Source of the DNA: Microvirga lenta
Lineage (GTDB): Bacteria > Pseudomonadota > Alphaproteobacteria > Rhizobiales > Beijerinckiaceae
Assembly: GCF_020532555.1 (NCBI RefSeq)
Contig: NZ_JAJBBR010000001.1
Span: forward strand, 434,001-498,000
Length of the DNA: 64,000 nt
Reading direction: 5' to 3'
In this document: positions 8,096-17,899 of the stretch, in pieces
Numbering within the stretch: position 1 is the stretch's first letter
Layout of the letters: the number at the start of each line of letters is the position of its first letter
Notes under the pieces: generated by a model
What the model was told of the DNA's origin: nothing
Database searches by the model: none
What the model saw: the letters and a program-made list of their open reading frames with translations, nothing else
Position numbers and translations under genes: made by a program

Positions 8096-8835
8096 GATGT
8101 TCTCCGCGCAGAAATGATGTCGCGCGCCCTTTCCAGATCCTCGGGAGTATCGACCCCCAGCGGCACGTCGTTCACCACGACGGCATCGATGCGCATGCCC
8201 GCCTCCAGCGCGCGCAGCTGCTCCAGCTTCTCGCGAAGCTCGAGCCGGGACGGAGGCAGGCCGACGAACCGTTGCAGAGCCCTGCGGCGATATGCGTAGA
8301 GCCCGATATGATGGTAGAGGGCCCCTTCGCCGTAGGGTGCGGTGGCGCGGGTGAAGTAGAGGGCGCGGAAGCGGCCGGGCGCGACTTCGCTGCCCACCAT
8401 CTTGACCACGTTCGGATTGGTCCGTTCCTCGTCCCGGTGGATGAGGGCCACCAGGGTCGCGAGATCGACGGTCGCGTCCGCGAGGGGCGTGACCGAGGCC
8501 GCGATGGCGGCGGGATCGATGGTGGGCAGGTCACCCTGGACGTTCACGACCACGTCGTGCCGCCCCTCCGGATCGAGCTTTTCCACAGCCTCGAAGATGC
8601 GGTCGGAACCCGAGGCGTGGTCGGCCCGGGTCATGACCGCCGTCCCTCCCGCCCGAGCGACGGCGTCGGCGATGTCCGGGGCGTCGGTCGCAACGGCGAC
8701 GGGGCCGATTCCCGCCTCGACCGCCCTGCGCCAGACATGGACGATCATGGGCTCGCCCGCGATGTCGGCCAGGGGCTTGTTCGGCAGGCGGGTTGCGGCG
8801 AGGCGCGCCGGGATCAGGACGAGAGGATCGGACAT
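8092..8835 (-). CDS. kdsB: 3-deoxy-manno-octulosonate cytidylyltransferase
   Basis: 247 residues. The enzyme activates Kdo with CTP to CMP-Kdo for the lipopolysaccharide inner core. Nucleotide-binding [15 protein letters not shown] (8-22), the SGSDRI element (about 75-80) and the NVQGD metal-binding motif (98-102) are present. The end region [19 protein letters not shown] matches the family's C-terminus. It starts a three-gene operon with pheA, and transcription diverges from the cytochrome c gene. Confidence 0.96.
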   Translation of the reverse strand: MSDPLVLIPARLAATRLPNKPLADIAGEPMIVHVWRRAVEAGIGPVAVATDAPDIADAVARAGGTAVMTRADHASGSDRIFEAVEKLDPEGRHDVVVNVQGDLPTIDPAAIAASVTPLADATVDLATLVALIHRDEERTNPNVVKMVGSEVAPGRFRALYFTRATAPYGEGALYHHIGLYAYRRRALQRFVGLPPSRLELREKLEQLRALEAGMRIDAVVVNDVPLGVDTPEDLERARDIISARRTS

Positions 8836-9124
8836 GGAGGACGCTCGGATGGAAGCTGCGCGTCCTTAACAAGGCGTGGCCGTTTTGTCATGGGCGCCCT
8901 GACGTCTTCCCGTCCTGCGGCAAGGCGCCCTACGGGGTGGCCGCGACCGTTTCGGGCCCTAAAGATCGCTCTGCGACGACGAGACCGGCGAAAACACCAG
9001 AAAACCCCATTGTCAAAACCCTATCTCTACGGCTAAGCAACGCCCCGTCGCGGGCACCCGCCCGCGCTCGACCCACCCGTTGCGCTGGTTCCGCCGGTTT
9101 CCCAAGGCGAGGAGAGCCTAATTC
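8836..9124. promoter_or_regulatory. Divergent intergenic region kdsB / cytochrome c
   Basis: This 289-nt gap must hold promoters for both directions. On the plus strand TTGTCA (from 9010) and CTAAGC (from 9033) sit 17 nt apart and form a weak sigma-70-like pair. GAGGAG about 11 nt before the cytochrome ATG is its likely ribosome-binding site. I see no repeat or RNA structure. Confidence 0.3.
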
Positions 9125-9724
9125 ATGAATATCGAGACCAATAAGATCGCGGGCGCCGTCTTCGGTACGCTTCTCTTCGTGGTCGGCGTCAACGTCATCG
9201 CTGGCGGCCTGTTCGCCCCCGAGAGGCCCGAAGTCGCGGGCTACGATCTTCCGGCTCCCGACGAGGCCGCCGGCGCAGGCGCCGCTCCGGCCGCCCCGGC
9301 CGAGCCTCTCCCGGTTCTCCTGGCCCGGGCCGACCCGGCCAAGGGTCAGGCCCAGGCGCGCAAGTGCGCCTCCTGCCACACCTTCGAGAACGGCGGCGCC
9401 AACAAGGTCGGCCCGAACCTCTACGGCATCGTCGGCCGCCCCGTCGCCTCTCACGCCGGCTTCAACTACTCGGCGGCCCTGAAGGAAAAGGGCGGCGAGT
9501 GGACCTATGAGGCGCTCGACGCCTTCGTTCACAATCCGAAGCAGGCCGTCCCCGGCACCATCATGGCCTTCGCGGGCATTGCCACGGCCCAGGACCGTGC
9601 GGATCTCCTCGCCTATATGCGGACCCTCTCCGACAACCCTGTGCCGCTTCCGGCGGCCGAGCCTGCGGCCCAGCCTGCCGCTCCGCCGGCTGGTCAGCCT
9701 GCCGCTCAGCCTGCCGCTCAGTAA
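9125..9724 (+). CDS. Membrane-anchored c-type cytochrome (CycM-like)
   Basis: 199 residues. A single N-terminal hydrophobic segment (about 8-30) without an obvious cleavage site should anchor the protein with its haem domain in the periplasm. An Ala/Pro-rich linker leads to the class I cytochrome domain with C81-x-x-C84-H85 and a likely axial methionine at M147 (TIMAFAG). This matches the membrane-bound cytochrome c552/CycM group of alphaproteobacteria, which carries electrons between the bc1 complex and terminal oxidases. The last roughly 25 residues are a low-complexity tail of PAAQ/PAAP units. A strong terminator follows, so the gene is monocistronic. Confidence 0.9.
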   Translation: MNIETNKIAGAVFGTLLFVVGVNVIAGGLFAPERPEVAGYDLPAPDEAAGAGAAPAAPAEPLPVLLARADPAKGQAQARKCASCHTFENGGANKVGPNLYGIVGRPVASHAGFNYSAALKEKGGEWTYEALDAFVHNPKQAVPGTIMAFAGIATAQDRADLLAYMRTLSDNPVPLPAAEPAAQPAAPPAGQPAAQPAAQ

Positions 9725-9752
9725 GACGGCGAAGCGATCTCTCGCAATCTTG

Positions 9753-9784
9753 AAGCCGGGCCCTGGCGGCCCGGCTTTTCTTTT
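9753..9784 (+). terminator. Rho-independent terminator after cytochrome c
   Basis: A 10-bp stem (AAGCCGGGCC/GGCCCGGCTT) with a 5-nt loop is followed by TTTTCTTTT, a textbook intrinsic terminator 30 nt after the cytochrome stop. Confidence 0.9.
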
Positions 9785-9863
9785 GCGCCTCGTCCCTTGC
9801 GCTCGTCGGGTTCTGGACAAAAATGTACCTGACCGATGGAAGCCCCGACGAGGGAGACGCTTT

Positions 9864-11708
9864 TTGTTCCGAACCATTCTGCTGAGCCTCCTGGCCGCGT
9901 GCCTGGCTTCTTCTCCCCTTGCGGCCCAGGAAGCGCGGTGGCGGCATGGCTCCGGTCTGCTCGAAGAGCCCAAGTACCCCCCGGATTTCAAGCATTTCGA
10001 CTACGTGAACCCGAACGCCCCGAAGGGCGGGCTGGTCCGGCTCGGCGCCCAGGGCACCTTCGACAGCTTCAACATCGTGGTCGCCGGGGTCAAAGGCGCC
10101 CCGGAGCAGGGCCTCGGGCTCGTCTACGAGACCCTGACCACCTCCTCCCTCGATGAGCCGAGCGCCTCCTACGGCCTCCTGGCCGAGTCCTTCTCCTATC
10201 CCGAGGACTACTCGTCCGTGACCTTCCGCCTGCGCCCCGAGGCGCGCTGGCACGACGGCAAGCCGGTCACGGCGGAGGACGTCATCTTCTCCTTCGAGAC
10301 CCTGAAGGAGAACAGCCCGACCTACGCCTTCTATTACGCCAATGTGACCAAGGCCGAGAAGGTGGGCGAGCGCGAGGTGCGGTTCACCTTCGACGAGAAG
10401 GGCAACCGCGAGCTGCCGCAGATCATGGGGCAGCTTCTCGTGCTTCCGAAGCACTGGTGGGAGGGCACGGCGCCGGACGGGCGCAAGCGTGACATCACGC
10501 AGACCACCCTCGAACCGCCGCTGGGCTCGGGTCCCTACCGCCTCAAGAGCTTCGAGGCCGGGCGCAGCGCCACCTACGAGCGTGTGAAGGACTATTGGGG
10601 CGCGAACCTCAACGTGAATGTCGGGCAGCACAACTTCGACGAGATCCGCAACGAGTACTACCGGGACGCGACGGTGCTGCTGGAGGCTTTCAAAGGCGAC
10701 CGGATCGACTTCCGCACCGAGAACAGCGCCCGCAACTGGGCCACAGGGTACGACTTTCCGGCCCGCCGGGAAGGCCGCGTGATCCTGGAGGAGTTCCCCC
10801 TGCGCGCGACAGGCGTCATGCAGGCCTTCGTGCTGAACCTGCGGCGGGACAAGTTCAAGGACCAGCGGGTGCGCCGTGCCCTCAATCTGGCCTTTCCCTA
10901 CGAGGAGATCAACAAGACCATCTTCTCCGGTCAGTACGAGCGGGTCTCGAGCTACTTCCACGGCCTGGAGATCGCATCCTCGGGCCTGCCGGAGGGACAG
11001 GAACTGGCGATCCTCGAAAGCGTGCGCGACAAGGTGCCGCCTCAGGTCTTCACGACATCCTACACCAACCCGGTCAGCGACTCGCCCACGGCGATCCGCG
11101 AGAACCTGCGCGAGGCCGACAGGCTCCTGCGCGAGGCGGGATGGGAACTGAAGGACCGCCGCCGGGTGAATGCCAAGGGCGAGACCCTGACGATCGAGCT
11201 TCTGGCCGATTCCCCGAACGACGAGCGCGTCTTCCTGCCCTACAAGGCGGCGCTCGACCGCCTGGGCATCGTCACGTCGGTGCGAACGGTCGACGACGTC
11301 CAGTATGTCAACCGCGTCCGCTCCTTCGACTTCGACGTCATCTCCAGCGTCTGGCCCGAATCCCTGTCCCCGGGCAACGAGCAGCGCGAATACTGGGGCT
11401 CCCAGGCGGCGCAGCGGGAGGGCTCGCGCAACCTCGCCGGCATCGCCGATCCGGGCGTCGACGCCCTCATCGACCGGGTCATCTTCGCCAAGGACCGCGC
11501 CGAGCTGGTGGCCGCCACCAAGGCCCTGGACCGCGTTCTGCTCGCCCACGACTACATGGTCCCGCAATGGACCTATCTGAAGCAGCGGACCGCGCGATGG
11601 GACCGCTTCAGCCATCCCGAAACGATGCCGCGCTACGGCGGAGCCGCCTTCCCCACCATCTGGTGGTACGACGAGGCCAAGGCCGCCAAGACCGGAGCAC
11701 CCCGATGA
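9864..11708 (+). CDS. ABC transporter substrate-binding protein, YejA-type (Sec signal)
   Basis: 614 residues from a TTG start, chosen because AGGGAG lies 7 nt upstream and the protein then begins with a clean Sec signal peptide (LFRTILLSLLAACLASSPLAAQ). It belongs to the SBP_bac_5 family. The opening PKYPPDFKHFDYVNPNAPKGG and the later PLGSGPYRLKSFEAGRSATYER and NWATGYDFPA are typical of YejA, the periplasmic receptor of the Yej peptide importer (microcin C in E. coli). The closely related second receptor gene overlaps its stop by 4 nt. Both feed the downstream YejB/E permeases and YejF ATPase. The physiological ligand in this organism is unknown. Confidence 0.9.
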   Translation: MFRTILLSLLAACLASSPLAAQEARWRHGSGLLEEPKYPPDFKHFDYVNPNAPKGGLVRLGAQGTFDSFNIVVAGVKGAPEQGLGLVYETLTTSSLDEPSASYGLLAESFSYPEDYSSVTFRLRPEARWHDGKPVTAEDVIFSFETLKENSPTYAFYYANVTKAEKVGEREVRFTFDEKGNRELPQIMGQLLVLPKHWWEGTAPDGRKRDITQTTLEPPLGSGPYRLKSFEAGRSATYERVKDYWGANLNVNVGQHNFDEIRNEYYRDATVLLEAFKGDRIDFRTENSARNWATGYDFPARREGRVILEEFPLRATGVMQAFVLNLRRDKFKDQRVRRALNLAFPYEEINKTIFSGQYERVSSYFHGLEIASSGLPEGQELAILESVRDKVPPQVFTTSYTNPVSDSPTAIRENLREADRLLREAGWELKDRRRVNAKGETLTIELLADSPNDERVFLPYKAALDRLGIVTSVRTVDDVQYVNRVRSFDFDVISSVWPESLSPGNEQREYWGSQAAQREGSRNLAGIADPGVDALIDRVIFAKDRAELVAATKALDRVLLAHDYMVPQWTYLKQRTARWDRFSHPETMPRYGGAAFPTIWWYDEAKAAKTGAPR

Positions 11709-13570
11709 CGCAGCCGACACGCCGAACCCTTCTCCAGAGCGGTGTGGCCGCCATGGCCCTCGCCGGCCTGCCCCGCTTCGCCTGGGCGCAGGAAGGCGGC
11801 GAGACCGAGACCCATGGCCTCTCCAGCTTCGGCGACCTGAAATACGGCCCCGACTTCAAGCATTTCGCCTATGTGAACCCCGCGGCCCCCAAGGGCGGCA
11901 CGCTTGCGGTCCAGATCAAGCAGGCCATCGGCAATCAGAACTTCGACACCTTCAACACCCTCAACATCTACGTGCTGAGGGGGGACGGCGCCGCCGGCAT
12001 GAGCGGCACCTTCGACACCCTCATGGCCGGATCGGGCGACGAGCCCGACGCCCTTTACGGGCTCGTCGCCAAGAGCATCCGCATCTCCGACGACAGGCTG
12101 ACCTACCGCTTCATCCTGCGCCCCGAGGCGCGCTTCCATGACGGATCGCGGCTGACCGCGCGGGATGCGGCGTTCTCCTTGAACGTGCTCAAGGAAAAGG
12201 GGCACCCGATCTTCCGCTCCATCCTCACCCAGATGGCTTCCGCCGAAGCGGAGGCGGAGGACGTGCTGCGGGTGCAGCTCTCTCCGGAGCGGAGCCGGGA
12301 CCTGCATCTGACCGTCGCGGGAATGCCGATCTTCTCCGAGCGCTACTGGCAGGGACGCGACTTCGAGGCCTCCACCCTGGAAGCGCCGCTCGGCTCGGGC
12401 CCTTACAAGGTCGGACGGTTCGAGCAGGGGCGCTTCATCGAGTTCGAGCGCGTGCCGGATTACTGGGCCAAGGATCTGCCGGTGAATGTCGGCCAGAACA
12501 ACTTCGACCGCATCCGCTACGAGTACTTCCGCGACCGCACGGTCGCCTTCGAAGCCTTCAAGAACGGCACGCTCAACTTCCACGAGGAATACACCTCGCG
12601 GATCTGGGCGACGGGATACGACTTCCCGGCCGTCCGCGAAGGACGCGTGAAGAAGGAGGAGATCCCGAACGAGTCCCCGGTCTCCATCCAGGGCTGGTAC
12701 TTCAACACCCGCCGCGACGCCTTCAAGGACCCGCGCATTCGGGAAGCCATCGGCCTCGCCTTCGATTTCGAATGGACGAACACGAACATCATGTTCGGCG
12801 CCTACGAGCGCACCACGTCGTATTTCGAGAACACCGACATGAAGGCGGTCGGTGCGCCCTCTCCCGAGGAGCTGGCGCTCCTGGAACCGTTCCGCGACAA
12901 GCTTCCCGCCTCCGTCTTCGGCGAGCCGCCCGTGCCGCCGGTCTCCGACGGCTCGGGGCAGGACCGCAGGCTCCTGCGCCGCGCGGACGAGCTCCTGCGG
13001 GCGGCCGGATGCAAGCGCGAGGGCGGCGTGCTGAAACTGCCGAACGGGCAGCCCTTCACCATCGAGTTTCTCGATTTCCAGTCCGCCCTGCAGCCGCATA
13101 CCCAGCCGTTCCAGGCCAATCTGAAGCGGCTCGGCATCGAGGCCCGGTCGAGGATCGTGGATGCGGCCCAGTATCAGCGCCGGATGGACGAGTTCGACTT
13201 CGACATGGCAAGCCGCAGCCTCGGCGGTTCGGCGACGCCGGGCGACGGCCTGCGCATCGTCTATGGCTCGCAGGCCGCGCAGACGCCGGGAAGCCGCAAC
13301 ATCGCAGGAATCGCCCATCCCGCCGTGGACGCCCTGATCGAGCGCATCTCCCAGGCCAAGACCCGGCCCGACCTCGTCATCGCCTGCCGGGCGCTCGACC
13401 GGGTTCTCCGCTCCGGCCATTACTGGGTTCCCATGTGGTACAAGGCCGAAGACTGGCTCGCCTATTGGGATCAGTTCTCCCGTCCCGAAACGAAGCCGCG
13501 CTTCGGATCGGGCGCACCTGGAATATGGTGGTATGATGCGGAGAAGGCGAAACGGATCGGACGAGGATAA
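11705..13570 (+). CDS. ABC transporter substrate-binding protein, YejA-type (Tat signal)
   Basis: 621 residues, ATG overlapping the previous stop (ATGA). The N-terminus TRRTLLQSGVAAMALAG has a twin-arginine motif with a hydrophobic core ending at AWAQ, so export by Tat is likely, unlike its Sec-exported neighbour. The body is an SBP_bac_5 protein paralogous to the upstream gene: DFKHFAYVNPAAPKGGTL, PLGSGPYKVGRFEQGRFIEF and WATGYDFPAVREGR align with it. Two receptors for one permease suggest a broader ligand range. A tandem duplication followed by divergence, including the signal type, explains the pair. Confidence 0.9.
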   Translation: MTQPTRRTLLQSGVAAMALAGLPRFAWAQEGGETETHGLSSFGDLKYGPDFKHFAYVNPAAPKGGTLAVQIKQAIGNQNFDTFNTLNIYVLRGDGAAGMSGTFDTLMAGSGDEPDALYGLVAKSIRISDDRLTYRFILRPEARFHDGSRLTARDAAFSLNVLKEKGHPIFRSILTQMASAEAEAEDVLRVQLSPERSRDLHLTVAGMPIFSERYWQGRDFEASTLEAPLGSGPYKVGRFEQGRFIEFERVPDYWAKDLPVNVGQNNFDRIRYEYFRDRTVAFEAFKNGTLNFHEEYTSRIWATGYDFPAVREGRVKKEEIPNESPVSIQGWYFNTRRDAFKDPRIREAIGLAFDFEWTNTNIMFGAYERTTSYFENTDMKAVGAPSPEELALLEPFRDKLPASVFGEPPVPPVSDGSGQDRRLLRRADELLRAAGCKREGGVLKLPNGQPFTIEFLDFQSALQPHTQPFQANLKRLGIEARSRIVDAAQYQRRMDEFDFDMASRSLGGSATPGDGLRIVYGSQAAQTPGSRNIAGIAHPAVDALIERISQAKTRPDLVIACRALDRVLRSGHYWVPMWYKAEDWLAYWDQFSRPETKPRFGSGAPGIWWYDAEKAKRIGRG

Positions 13571-13572
13571 GC

Positions 13573-13977
13573 TTGGAGAGACTACTCGAAACACCTGCCG
13601 TGACCGGCGCTCCCCGAGTGTTCCTGCGTGCGGAAGGCGTGGCGCTGCTCGCCGCGGCGACGGCGGCCTACGGCCTCACGGGCCTGTCCTGGTGGCTTTA
13701 CGCGATCCTGTTCTTCGCTCCCGATGCAAGCTTTGCCGCCTATGGGGCTGGTCCTCGGCTGGGGGCTATGGTCTACAATATCCTGCATTCGACCGTCGGA
13801 CCGGCGGCCCTGGCCGGGGTTGGGCTGTTGCTCGACAGCCCTATCTTCCTGGGCATGGCCGCGATCTGGGCCGCTCATATCGGGTTTGACCGCATGTTAG
13901 GATACGGCTTGAAATACGCCTCCGGCTTCAGCGACACCCATCTCGGCCGCATCGGCCGTGCACGGGCGGGTGCTTGA
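13573..13977 (+). CDS. DUF4260 family membrane protein
   Basis: 134 residues from a TTG start 2 nt after the upstream stop, with GAGG about 6 nt before it. The sequence is mostly hydrophobic (about 22-50, 62-85 and 90-110) and contains the DUF4260 signatures [40 protein letters not shown] and DTHLGRIG. Function is unknown. It lies between the two receptors and yejB, overlapping the yejB start, so it is co-translated with the importer. Whether it belongs to the transporter or is a passenger cannot be decided here. Confidence 0.85.
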   Translation: MERLLETPAVTGAPRVFLRAEGVALLAAATAAYGLTGLSWWLYAILFFAPDASFAAYGAGPRLGAMVYNILHSTVGPAALAGVGLLLDSPIFLGMAAIWAAHIGFDRMLGYGLKYASGFSDTHLGRIGRARAGA

Positions 13978-15089
13978 TGCTCGCATACATCGCGCGCCGC
14001 ATCCTCCTCATGATCCCGACCCTTCTGGGGATCATGCTCATCTCCTTCGTGATCGTGCAATTCGCCCCGGGCGGCCCTGTCGAGCGCATCATCGCGCAGC
14101 TGCAGGGACAGGATTCGGGCGCCACCTCCCGCATCTCCGGCGGCGGCGGCGACTTCTCGGGCGGGCAAGGCGCCCCCGGAGGCGGCGGCGGAGACACCAC
14201 CTCCTCCCGCTATCGCGGCGCGCAGGGCCTCGACCCGCAATTCATCAAGCAGCTGGAGACCCAGTTCGGCTTCGACAAGCCGGCCCACGAGCGCTTCCTC
14301 AAGATGCTCTGGGATTATGCCCGCTTCGATTTCGGCAAGAGCTATTTCCGCGACATCTCGGTGCTGGAGCTCATCAAGGAGAAGTTGCCGGTTTCGATCT
14401 CCCTCGGGCTCTGGATGACGCTCCTGTCCTATGCCATTTCGGTTCCGCTCGGCATCAAGAAGGCCGTGAGGGACGGTTCCACCTTCGACATCTGGACATC
14501 CGCCGTCGTCATCGTCGGCTATGCGATTCCGGGCTTTCTCTTCGCGATCCTCCTGATCGTGCTCTTCGCGGGCGGCTCCTTCTGGCAGATCTTCCCCTTG
14601 CGCGGCCTGACCTCGGAGAACTGGGAGCAGCTCTCGCTCGCGGGCAAGATCCTCGACTATTTCTGGCACATCGCCCTGCCCATCACCGCCATGGCGCTGG
14701 GCGCCTTCGCCACCTCGACCCTGCTCACGAAGAACTCGTTTCTCGACGAGATCCGCAAGCAATACGTGCTCACCGCTCGGATGAAGGGCCTGTCGGAACG
14801 GCAGGTGCTCTACGGCCACGTCTTCCGCAACGCCATGCTGATCGTGATCGCGGGCTTCCCGGGCGCCTTCATCGGCGCGTTCTTCGCCGGCGCTCTCCTC
14901 ATCGAGACGATCTTCTCCCTCGACGGCCTGGGCCTTCTCTCCTTCGAGTCGATCGTGAACCGCGACTATCCCGTGGTCTTCGCCAATCTCTACATCTTCT
15001 CGCTCGTGGGCCTCGTGGTGAACCTGGTCTCGGACCTCACCTATACCTGGATCGATCCCCGCATCGATTTCGAGACACGGGAGGCATGA
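13977..15089 (+). CDS. yejB: Microcin C-type peptide ABC transporter permease YejB
   Basis: 370 residues from the ATG overlapping the upstream TGA; a TTG one codon earlier is possible. After the first transmembrane segment (about 8-30) lies a low-complexity Gly-rich insertion (about 50-80, with GGGGD and APGGGGGD) of the periplasmic loop. The typical YejB region [23 protein letters not shown] and the inner-membrane permease domain follow. The EAA-type cytoplasmic loop ([25 protein letters not shown]) contacts the ATPase. YejB pairs with YejE to import short peptides. Confidence 0.93.
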   Translation: MLAYIARRILLMIPTLLGIMLISFVIVQFAPGGPVERIIAQLQGQDSGATSRISGGGGDFSGGQGAPGGGGGDTTSSRYRGAQGLDPQFIKQLETQFGFDKPAHERFLKMLWDYARFDFGKSYFRDISVLELIKEKLPVSISLGLWMTLLSYAISVPLGIKKAVRDGSTFDIWTSAVVIVGYAIPGFLFAILLIVLFAGGSFWQIFPLRGLTSENWEQLSLAGKILDYFWHIALPITAMALGAFATSTLLTKNSFLDEIRKQYVLTARMKGLSERQVLYGHVFRNAMLIVIAGFPGAFIGAFFAGALLIETIFSLDGLGLLSFESIVNRDYPVVFANLYIFSLVGLVVNLVSDLTYTWIDPRIDFETREA

Positions 15090-15090
15090 G

Positions 15091-16257
15091 ATGAACGAGA
15101 ACGTTCCCGTCGTCTCCCCTGCCGCCAGCATCCCGGTGGCGCCGCCGCTTCCGCGCCAGGGCTTCATCCGTCTTTCGCCGCTCAACCGGCGCCGGCTGGA
15201 GAACTTCAAGGCCAACCGGCGCGGCTACTGGTCGTTCTGGATCTTCTTGGTGCTCTTCACCTTGAGCCTGTTTGCGGAATTCATCGCCAACGACAGGCCG
15301 ATCCTGGCCTCCTACAAGGGCGAGCTGCTGTACCCGGCCTTCGTCGACTATCCGGAGGAGAAATTCGGCGGCTTCCTGGCGCAGACCGATTACCGCGATC
15401 CCGTCATCTCCCAGGAAATCCAGGAGAACGGCTGGCTCCTGTGGGCGCCGATCCGCTTCTCCTACAACACCCACAATCTGGACCTGCCGGTGCCCGCCCC
15501 GGCGCCTCCGACCTGGATGCTGACGGACGAGCAGTGCCGCCCGATCGCGGAGCGCACCGGCGGCACCGGCTGCAGCGACATCGAGTGGAACTGGCTCGGC
15601 ACCGACGATCAGGGCCGGGACGTGGTGGCGCGCCTGATCTACGGCTTCCGCATCTCGGTTCTGTTCGGCCTTGCGCTCGCCAGCATCTCGTCGGTCATCG
15701 GGGTCCTGGCCGGCGCCGTGCAGGGCTATTTCGGCGGCTGGGTCGACCTTCTCTTCCAGCGCTTCATCGAGATCTGGACCGCGATTCCGGCGCTCTACCT
15801 GCTGATCATCATCTCGTCCATCATCACGCCGAGCTTCTTCGTGCTCCTGGGCATCCTGCTGCTCTTCTCCTGGGTCTCCCTCGTGGGCGTCGTGCGGGCG
15901 GAATTCCTGCGGGCCAGGAACTTCGAATATGTGCGCGCCGCGCGCGCCCTCGGGCTGTCCAACGCCACCATCATGTTCAAGCATCTCCTGCCGAATGCGA
16001 TGGTGGCCACGCTGACCTTCCTGCCCTTCATCCTCAACGGCTCGATCACGACCCTGACCTCCCTCGACTTCCTCGGCTTCGGCCTGCCTCCGGGATCTCC
16101 GTCGCTGGGTGAGCTGCTCGCTCAGGGCAAGGCCAACCTTCAGGCGCCGTGGCTCGGGCTCACCGGCTTCTTCGTGATCGCGCTCATGCTGAGCCTCCTC
16201 ATCTTCGTCGGCGAGGCCGTGCGCGACGCCTTCGACCCCAGAAAGGCCTTCCGATGA
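15091..16257 (+). CDS. yejE: Microcin C-type peptide ABC transporter permease YejE
   Basis: 388 residues starting 1 nt after yejB stops. The N-terminal SPLNRRRLENFKANRRGYWSFW leads into the first membrane helix. A periplasmic segment carries NDRPILASYKGELLYP and ends at WNWLGTDDQGRDVVARLIYGFR, the Opp/Dpp permease signature. The EAA loop (EYVRAARALGLSNATIMFKHLLPNA) docks on YejF. It is the second half of the permease pore. Confidence 0.93.
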   Translation: MNENVPVVSPAASIPVAPPLPRQGFIRLSPLNRRRLENFKANRRGYWSFWIFLVLFTLSLFAEFIANDRPILASYKGELLYPAFVDYPEEKFGGFLAQTDYRDPVISQEIQENGWLLWAPIRFSYNTHNLDLPVPAPAPPTWMLTDEQCRPIAERTGGTGCSDIEWNWLGTDDQGRDVVARLIYGFRISVLFGLALASISSVIGVLAGAVQGYFGGWVDLLFQRFIEIWTAIPALYLLIIISSIITPSFFVLLGILLLFSWVSLVGVVRAEFLRARNFEYVRAARALGLSNATIMFKHLLPNAMVATLTFLPFILNGSITTLTSLDFLGFGLPPGSPSLGELLAQGKANLQAPWLGLTGFFVIALMLSLLIFVGEAVRDAFDPRKAFR

Positions 16258-17882
16258 CGGAGCCCCTTCTTTCGGTTCAGGATCTGTCGGTCGCCTTCCG
16301 CCAGGGAGAGCGGGACACGCTTGCGGTCGACCGCATCTCCTTCGACATCAGGGCTGGCGAGACGGTGGCGCTCGTCGGCGAATCCGGCTCCGGCAAGTCC
16401 GTCTCGGCCTTGTCGATCCTCAAGCTCCTGCCTTATCCGACCGCACATCATCCGTCCGGGCGCGTCCTCTTCAAGGGCAAGGACCTGATCGCCGCCGACG
16501 AGAACGAGATGCGGAAGGTTCGCGGCGACGACATCGCCATGGTGTTCCAGGAGCCGATGACATCGCTCAACCCGCTCCACACCATCGAACGGCAGGTGGG
16601 CGAGATCCTCAAGCTCCATCGCGGCATGTCCGATCGGGATGCCCGCGCCCGCACGCTCGAACTCCTCGACCTCGTCGGCATCCGCGACGCGGAGAGCCGG
16701 CTCGGCGCCTATCCGCATCAGCTCTCCGGCGGCCAGCGTCAGCGCGTCATGATCGCCATGGCGCTTGCAAACGAGCCGGATCTCTTCATCGCCGACGAGC
16801 CGACGACGGCTCTCGACGTGACGGTTCAGGCCCAGATCCTGAAGCTGCTCGCGGAGCTCAAGAGCAGGCTCGGCATGGCCATGCTGTTCATCACCCACGA
16901 TCTCGGCATCGTCCGCAAGGTGGCGGACCGTGTCTGCGTCATGCTGCAGGGCAAGATCGTGGAGCAGGGAACGGTCGAGGAGGTGTTCGGCCATCCCCAG
17001 CATCCCTACACCCAGAGGCTTCTGGCAGCGGAGCCGAAGGGCCGCGGCAATCCCGTGCCGACCGATGCGCCGGTCGTCGTCGATGCGGGCCCGATCAAGG
17101 TGTGGTTTCCGATCAAGCGCGGCTTCTTCCGCAAGACCGTCGGCCATGTGAAGGCCGTCGACGGCGTGTCCGTGCGCATCCGCAAGGGGGAGACCGTCGG
17201 CGTGGTCGGCGAGTCGGGGTCCGGCAAGACGACTCTGGGACTTGCGATCCTGCGGCTCGTCGCGTCGGAAGGGCCGGTCGTCTTCCTCGGCAAGCGCATC
17301 GACGGTCTTCGCGCGAACGAGATCAGGCCGATGCGCAAGAACCTGCAGGTCGTGTTCCAGGATCCCTACGGCTCCCTGTCGCCGCGCATGTCGGTGGCGG
17401 AGATCGTCGAGGAAGGGCTGCTCGTGCAGGACAAGGGCCTTTCCTATGGCGAGCGGCGCAACGTGGTCGCCCGCGCCCTGCACGATGTGGGGCTCGATCC
17501 GGCGACGATGGACCGCTACCCGCACGAATTCTCGGGCGGTCAGCGCCAGCGCATCGCCATCGCCCGCGCCATGGCCCTGGAGCCGGAATTCATCATGCTC
17601 GACGAGCCCACCTCCGCTCTCGACATGTCGGTCCAGGCGCAGATCGTGGAGCTTCTGCGCGACCTCCAGAAGCGCCGCAATCTCGCCTATATGTTCATCA
17701 GCCACGACCTGAAGGTGGTGCGGGCGCTCGCGAACCACGTGGTGGTCATGCAGAACGGCCAGATCGTCGAGGAGGGTTCGGCCGAGAGCATCTTCGCGGA
17801 GCCGAAGACGGAGTATACCCGGGCTCTCTTCGCCGCGGCCTTCAACCTCGAGACGGTCGGAGCCGGCGCCGTCAGGCAGTGA
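16254..17882 (+). CDS. yejF: Peptide ABC transporter duplicated ATP-binding protein YejF
   Basis: 542 residues, overlapping yejE by 4 nt. Two complete ABC modules are fused: Walker A GESGSGKS (42-49) with LSGGQRQRV and LFIADEP in the first, and GESGSGKT with FSGGQRQRI and IMLDEP in the second. The Opp/Dpp C-terminal motif HPYTQRLLAAEP ends each half. This fused form is typical of YejF, which powers peptide import through YejB and YejE. It is the last gene of the importer operon. Confidence 0.94.
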   Translation: MTEPLLSVQDLSVAFRQGERDTLAVDRISFDIRAGETVALVGESGSGKSVSALSILKLLPYPTAHHPSGRVLFKGKDLIAADENEMRKVRGDDIAMVFQEPMTSLNPLHTIERQVGEILKLHRGMSDRDARARTLELLDLVGIRDAESRLGAYPHQLSGGQRQRVMIAMALANEPDLFIADEPTTALDVTVQAQILKLLAELKSRLGMAMLFITHDLGIVRKVADRVCVMLQGKIVEQGTVEEVFGHPQHPYTQRLLAAEPKGRGNPVPTDAPVVVDAGPIKVWFPIKRGFFRKTVGHVKAVDGVSVRIRKGETVGVVGESGSGKTTLGLAILRLVASEGPVVFLGKRIDGLRANEIRPMRKNLQVVFQDPYGSLSPRMSVAEIVEEGLLVQDKGLSYGERRNVVARALHDVGLDPATMDRYPHEFSGGQRQRIAIARAMALEPEFIMLDEPTSALDMSVQAQIVELLRDLQKRRNLAYMFISHDLKVVRALANHVVVMQNGQIVEEGSAESIFAEPKTEYTRALFAAAFNLETVGAGAVRQ

Positions 17883-17899
17883 GGCTGGGCGGTCGGACC

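Noticed and set aside
9561..13594. Very long open frames antisense to the two receptor genes (about 719 and 653 codons)
   Set aside because: They mirror real coding sequence in GC-rich DNA, have no recognisable domains, and consist of low-complexity Arg/Gly/Val-rich sequence.
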